A stretch of 64,000 bases of DNA from Aedes albopictus (Eukaryota; Arthropoda; Insecta; Diptera; Culicidae), in NCBI RefSeq assembly GCF_035046485.1, contig NC_085138.1, positions 44,861,464 through 44,925,463 of the forward strand. Direction: 5' to 3'. Below, one piece after another: positions 59,338 to 64,000 of the stretch; position 1 is the stretch's first letter; every line of letters starts with the position of its first letter. A program made the translations under genes and the position numbers. Under the pieces are notes generated by a model. The model saw only the letters and a list, made by a program, of their open reading frames with translations, was not told the DNA's origin and ran no database searches.

Positions 59338-61457
59338 TCATATATATAAAAGCCCAGAGTTGTCTGTCCTTCCGTCACGCTTTGAAATGTTTCATTGAAA
59401 TGTTTCACAATAGTTGTATCACTTCAGAAATAATAAGAACTTTTTGGAATGATCTGGAACATCATTATTCTGAAAATTCCAAGAACTTTCTGGGAGTTAC
59501 TGGAAGCTCCAAAAGAAAAGAAGAAGAAGGTTCTGGATTTTTTTCCGGTTTATCGAATTTCTTAAATATTCGAGACCTTCTAGAAGTTTCTGGACGCTCC
59601 AGAAAGAAGATGCAATATTATGAAACATCTTCGTCTTCTTGGCATAACGTCCCAATTGGAACAAAGCATGCTTCTCAGCTATTGTTGTAATTTGGATGTA
59701 ATGTATAATGGATGTAATAGGAGTTTTGTTGTAATTACTGAAAGTTTTAGAAAAAAAAACGTTCTGGAATGTTCTGAATGATTCAACTACTTTAATTTTC
59801 GATAACTTTCCGGAAGTTTCTGGAAGTTCTCTTACCCTCAGCATAATTTTGCTTAATACCCGCGAGTTTACTGCTCGGCTGTATGCGCTCCGAACATTAA
59901 TTCACGGTGACTGAAATGAAATGAAAAATTCCTGAGATGCTTCTAGAAGTTTCTTACCATTTCAGAGATCAGAAACCTGTAACTGTTAAAGGTGTATACA
60001 CGGAAGTATACTTTCTGGCGTTTTTCATTTCTGAATACATGATAGTATACCTTCTGGCGCTTCTGATGAGTCCATTGCTGAGTGAAATGTTTCGCATATT
60101 TACAATGGCTTCTGAGGAAACTTCTGGAAATTGTTATTCCAGAATGCTCAAGAATCTCCTTGAGAGGGATGACCATTTTCTAAATCTGAATTAAGGAGAT
60201 CGAAAACGGCATATGAATCCAGGTGTTGTCTATCTGTCCTCCCATCACGCTTAGCAAAGTTGTCTGAAATATTTCACGTATATTTCGGTGAGGCCAGCAT
60301 GATATGATCTGCGTGTTCAAGATTGAAGTCGAAGAATCGGATTCGAAGAAACTCCTTTTCTATCAGAACGTCAATGTAATTCGAGAGGTTTCTGTTTCAA
60401 AAATAAAGACATTTTTCAAACTTTTCTGGGCAAAGAGGAAGAAGCAGAAAAGAAGAACAATATTCTAGAACATTGCGTATTACCCGGAGAGATGAGAATA
60501 CTATTTATTTATACAAATGCTTAAGAATTTTCCAAACATAATAGGGGGATTCACTTAACAGCGTGAACTGATTAAACTGATTAAACGACGCGATCACCAA
60601 GGCAATCTTCGATTATTTCATTCGCAAAATCATGAAACATTTCAAATAAGCAGAAAATCATGGCTTACGCAGCAATTTAATCTGTTTGGTGAATACCCCT
60701 AATGTAAATTCTCGGCTTGGCATACAAAAAAACTTCACCAAGAAGAAAAATAAGTTTCTAGAACATCCTAGAATATTCTTTGAAGGAATCAATATGCTTT
60801 TCTTCATTATTGGAAGAAATTTTCCGGAACTAAAACAAGGAAAAGAATATATTCTAGGACATATTTCGAAGGAAGGACAAGCGTATTTCGAAACTTTCCA
60901 TGATAAATTGAATATTCGTTAACTTTTTGTTTCGAATTAAAAGAAATTTCTGAAACTTTCTTGAGCGAAGAAGTTGGAGAAGAGGAACGAGAAGAAGATA
61001 AAGATACGCATGTTTTTGGAATATTCTAGAACATTTTCTGATGCAGGAAATTCTAAAAATTATCGTAAATTTTCGATAAATAATGGAATATTTAGAAGCT
61101 TTCTGTTTCTAATTCTAAAAAATTAGGGACATTCCTGTGAGAATCAGAAGATGAAATCGAAGATTCATAAACATTCTCGAACATTCTTCGTAGGAATCAA
61201 ACCAATCACATACATGTTCAAGTATTTTTCACAAATAATAGCATATTTGAAAACTTTCTGTTTAGAATTCGGAGAAGTTTTTGGAGCCTTACATTGCAAA
61301 GAGATTAAGAAGATGGAAATTCTAGAACACTTCAGAAAAATAAATATGGTTTCTGAATTAAGTTGTAGATAAGCAATAAATGCATACCTACCAACATTTT
61401 TAAGCGTCATAATTCTCGGGATTGTGAAAACGTGGCTAGCCACGTCGGGTCAGCTAG
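59338..61457 (+). mobile_element. Non-autonomous Helitron, 2120 bp
   Basis: Starts TCATATATATAAAAGC after an A and ends CTAG before a T, the A/T insertion site typical of Helitrons, without target duplication. A perfect 14-bp palindrome, CGTGGCTAGCCACG (61431-61444), lies 9 bases before the terminal CTAG, as expected of the 3' hairpin. No Rep/helicase frame is present. The head TTGTCTGTCC..CATCACGCTT is partly repeated near 60226. The interior holds six exact TTCTAGAA octamers (59578, 59941, 60463, 60756, 61024, 61320). Confidence 0.88.
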
Positions 61458-61499
61458 TTATTTAATAATGACGGTAACTATTGCAACGGCGGCTAAAGG

Positions 61500-62000
61500 G
61501 TGTTTATAAGGATGAGCAAATGGAAGTCACAGGGGAGTTTCAGGGGGTTCCCAGGGGTTTCCGCGAGGTACCAGGAGATCTCCGTGGGGTTTTCGGGGGT
61601 CTGAGGGGGTTTTCGAAAGCATTGCAGAGAGTTTCAGAGGATTTTCGACGGGGTTTGGAGGCGTTACTGGTACGTTTTCGGGGGTTTCCGAGGATCTCAC
61701 GTGCGTTAAACGGGTGCAAGTGGGTCTTAGATGGAATCGGAGTCGTTAGGCAGGCGTTTTTGGGGGTTCAGATGCGTTACATTGGGTCCGAGGGGATTTT
61801 AGAGGGATTTTGGAGGCATTTCAGGAAGTTTCAGAGCATTTTTGGCGGGATTCAGAGGCCTTATGGAGGCGTTTTCGGGGGTTTCGGAGCGTCGCAGGTG
61901 CGTTACATGGGGTACGAGGCGGTTTAAGGGGAATTTTGGAGCCATTTCAGGAAATTTCAGAGCATTTTCGGCGGGATTCAGAGGCGTTACGGAAGCGTTT
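61500..62000 (-). repeat. G-rich TTTCGGGGGTTT array of copy B
   Basis: Words GGAGTTTCAGGGGG, TTTTCGGGGGTTTC, GTGCGTTACATGGGG and GGGATTCAGAGGCGTTA repeat irregularly, the reverse complement of 56670-58030. The terminal module with TGTTTATAAGG and GACGGTAAC lies at 61470-61512. Open frames here (up to 148 codons) are repeat translations. Confidence 0.75.
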
Positions 62001-63061
62001 TTTTTATGCCTTTTTTTTAATTTATGCACCCCCAGCCATGTGCATAAATTGAGGTTTTAGTGTAGTAACTTGTAATTGCGCACTCGTATATAGTGCCGGC
62101 AGACAATTAAACGTTCCATAATAAATAAATAAAAAATGCATAAGGCGTATGGCCAAGCGTTACGGCCCATATAAAAATTTTTGGATTTCCATACAAAAAA
62201 GCGTTACGGAGGGGGAGGGGGGGTCGCAAAAATATAAATTTTAAACCTCATTTACTCGAAAGTGGGTTTTTGTCACTTACACCCCTTTGCTTCTAACCCC
62301 CTCAATTATAAACGAACGTCGTTATGACGTCACGCGGGGAAAAGCATGCATGCTGTGATTGCATGCTTTATACACCTTGTGTGAAGAATATGATATTTGC
62401 TAGGATTTTTATATGATGATATATAAGTGACTAAAAAGTAACTAAAATCTCAACAGGATCATTGAACGAAATATTTTGTTTATTCGGCAATGAATGACAT
62501 GCATTCATTTGGGAGCGTTTAAACTTAAATCGACCTTTTTTTGAAGATTATGGGGGAAATTCTCAGTTCGGCGGCGTGATGAGTTTTAAGCTGGCGGCGT
62601 GCTAGAAAATCAAAACATCCGGCGGCGTGAAGTAATAAATCTCGACGGCGCACATCTCTAGTCCTTGAGACAAAATGAGATGAATATAGGTACTAGGCCG
62701 AAGAAGGGGGCTTTTACCCTATAACAAATAAAACATTTTTCTGAATACTGATTTATCTACATTGGTACCAAACCCGACTTGAACCCGACATTATTCAAAC
62801 CCGACCCGACCCGAACCCGAACATTTTGAAATTGTTTAAACCCGGACCCGACCCGTACCCGAGCTGTTTTCAAATTTCCAAGCCTGAACCCGACCCGTAC
62901 CCGTCGGGTTCGGGTTCGGGTCGGGTTTCGGGTTTGAAAACCCGAAACCCGACCATCTCTACTCTGCAACTCTTTCGAACCCTTTTTATACAGGGCATAA
63001 AAATAGGTGCATACATTAAAAGTGCATAAAAATAACATGCATAAATTGAGGTTTTGGTGTA

Positions 63062-64000
63062 CCATAGAGTACCATAGAAAGTCATAGAATACCGTGGACT
63101 ACCTATGGATACCTTGGGATTGAACTGAGTACTATAGACTTCCACAAGATGGCACACGGAGACAAATTTCGTTCGTTCGAAACAAAAATATTCATGTTTA
63201 TTCGGTTAACTGATAAATTGTTTAAAACTAAAATTTTAATATTTAAAACTAACTCAATAGAATGATTGCTTTTTTACATTTTTATTGATTGCTCTCAGAC
63301 AAGAACCTTCATATCATCTAGTTTTCAGCGCTGACAGCCCGGTGGCGACACCATCGCTTGTATTCAATGCATCGTCTGTGCTACTCTCGGTTGTCAACTT
63401 TATCAAATTCTCACCTCAAGTTCACGGAAGCATGGTAGTCAAAAACTGTCAAATCGTATGGAAGAATCGCTAAAAACGTTAATGGTTAGAAATCGGGATA
63501 GTTTAGTAAAAAGTTAGAGAATATAAATCAAGAATGGTTTGAAAAGTCAACTTTTTATGATTACTTCATGCTCCGGAAGAACTTCTTCACCGAGAAAATT
63601 CAATTTTACTACCTCACAAAAAAGTGAAATTTGTTAAATTTTTAGTTTGGAATGTCGATATTGATTTCGATAATAGCCATTGAGGAGCCCCCCGTTCCGC
63701 CGTCGAGAACGTAAACAAAACTTACAAGTTCCAGCTGCAACATCGAACGAGATTTCCTCCTGCAAAAAAGGCAAGTTTCCACGAATTCCCGCTGTTTTCG
63801 GGAGCGTATGTTACCTAATAGATGTATACATGATGTTGACATTGGAAGTACAACACGGGAGGTTTTTACAGCGAAGGAAATGACTTAATAAGTTCAATGG
63901 GAAAACAAATATTACCGTAGGGCCGACTTGACACAAAAAAAAACAAAAATATTTATATTTATTTCTAACATAATCTGTCAGAAGATGCATTTTTGTTTCA
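63062..64000. other. Right end of window, no confident feature
   Basis: Begins with short ACCATAGA repeats. Plus-strand frame 63285-63473 and overlapping frames near 63640-63880 lack domains and splice support. Nothing else recognised. Confidence 0.4.

Larger units (their letters stand above)
59223..62062. mobile_element. TA-flanked element, copy B
   Basis: Termini CACTAAAACCTCAATTTATG and complement are perfect over 22 bp, with TA on both sides (59221-59222, 62063-62064). The right half carries the same G-rich array family (61500-62000) as copy A, and the left is split by the Helitron. No transposase. Termini and array content identify it as the same family as copy A. Confidence 0.85.
59079..62660. 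mobile_element. Probable second hAT-like element nested in the first
   Basis: AGAGATGTGCGCCG near 59080 faces its exact complement ending at 62660, and GGCGGCG words repeat just inside both ends (59119-59132; 62568-62632). The flanking octamers do not match, so the target duplication is lost or the ends belong to different copies. Called on terminal repeats alone. Confidence 0.5.
58079..62961. mobile_element. hAT element with 8-bp target duplication and CCCGAACCC subterminal repeats
   Basis: Termini TAGAGATGGTCGGGTTT (58079-58095) and its exact complement (62945-62961) are flanked by CTCTGCAA on both sides (58071-58078, 62962-62969), a perfect 8-bp duplication. Subterminal zones 58100-58285 and 62765-62940 are packed with ACCCGACCCG/ACCCGAACCCG words on both strands, probably transposase-binding repeats. 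No transposase frame is seen in the remaining unique parts (58300-59078, 62062-62756). 4883 bp including nested elements. Confidence 0.9.
56172..63059. mobile_element. TA-flanked element, copy A, outermost layer of a nest
   Basis: The right terminus CATAAATTGAGGTTTTGGTG (ending 63059) and the left ACACAGGAGCCTAAATGTATGC are imperfect inverted repeats with TA outside (56170-56171, 63060-63061). They match the cleaner termini of copy B at 59223-62062. The interior carries the CTGAAACGCCCC array and is split by the hAT element 58079-62961. No transposase. Confidence 0.65.

Noticed and set aside
59079..62660. Confident second hAT insertion
   Set aside because: Terminal repeats match but the flanking 8-mers do not, so it is reported only as probable.

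Overview
This window is eukaryotic and looks like gene-poor, repeat-saturated chromatin of a culicine mosquito, most likely Aedes. The inference rests on SINE fragments of the kind abundant in Aedes, many small TA-, TTAA- and 8-bp-target-site elements, large degenerate tandem arrays, and the absence of any bacterial gene structure. No complete protein-coding gene can be supported. The longest open reading frames (up to 618 codons) are by-products of stop-free tandem repeats. The best coding evidence is one short minus-strand first exon (20463-20584) with an ATG and a consensus splice donor. Three weaker candidate exons are listed at 513-597 (+), 31689-31859 (-) and 45631-45799 (+).

Layout. 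1-5070: mostly unlabelled sequence, two long-inverted-repeat MITEs, then a degenerate 12-bp array. 5604-14889: a 9.3-kb hAT-like element with matching termini and a perfect 8-bp target duplication, filled with a 12-bp array and an ATGGTGC-rich array, with a SINE inserted later. 15050-18850: further 12-bp arrays. 19183-19636: a TA-flanked MITE. 20463-21239: candidate gene 5' end. 21242-30554: a second 9.3-kb TA-flanked element, filled with an 11-bp array. 30555-31981: low-repeat segment. 31982-34126: a foldback element with a nested MITE. 34801-38787: a non-coding LTR retrotransposon with identical 101-bp LTRs and a 5-bp target duplication. 38960-41979: 12-bp arrays. 41980-44857: a nearly perfect 23-bp satellite of about 125 copies. 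44858-46843: low-repeat, CpG-richer sequence. 46844-53560: MITEs and arrays with units of about 145-165 bp. 53854-54095: a MITE with a 7-bp target duplication. 56172-63059: a five-deep nest (TA element > hAT > probable second hAT > TA element > Helitron).

The genes do not form an operon or pathway. What the window records is the interplay of DNA transposons and tandem repeats: terminal inverted repeats and target duplications bracket kilobases of satellite-like DNA, and later insertions (SINE, Helitron, piggyBac-like and hAT MITEs, LTR element) give a relative order of events. Most short ORFs in the arrays are low-complexity translations, in which 12-bp units keep frame and 11- or 23-bp units rotate frame.
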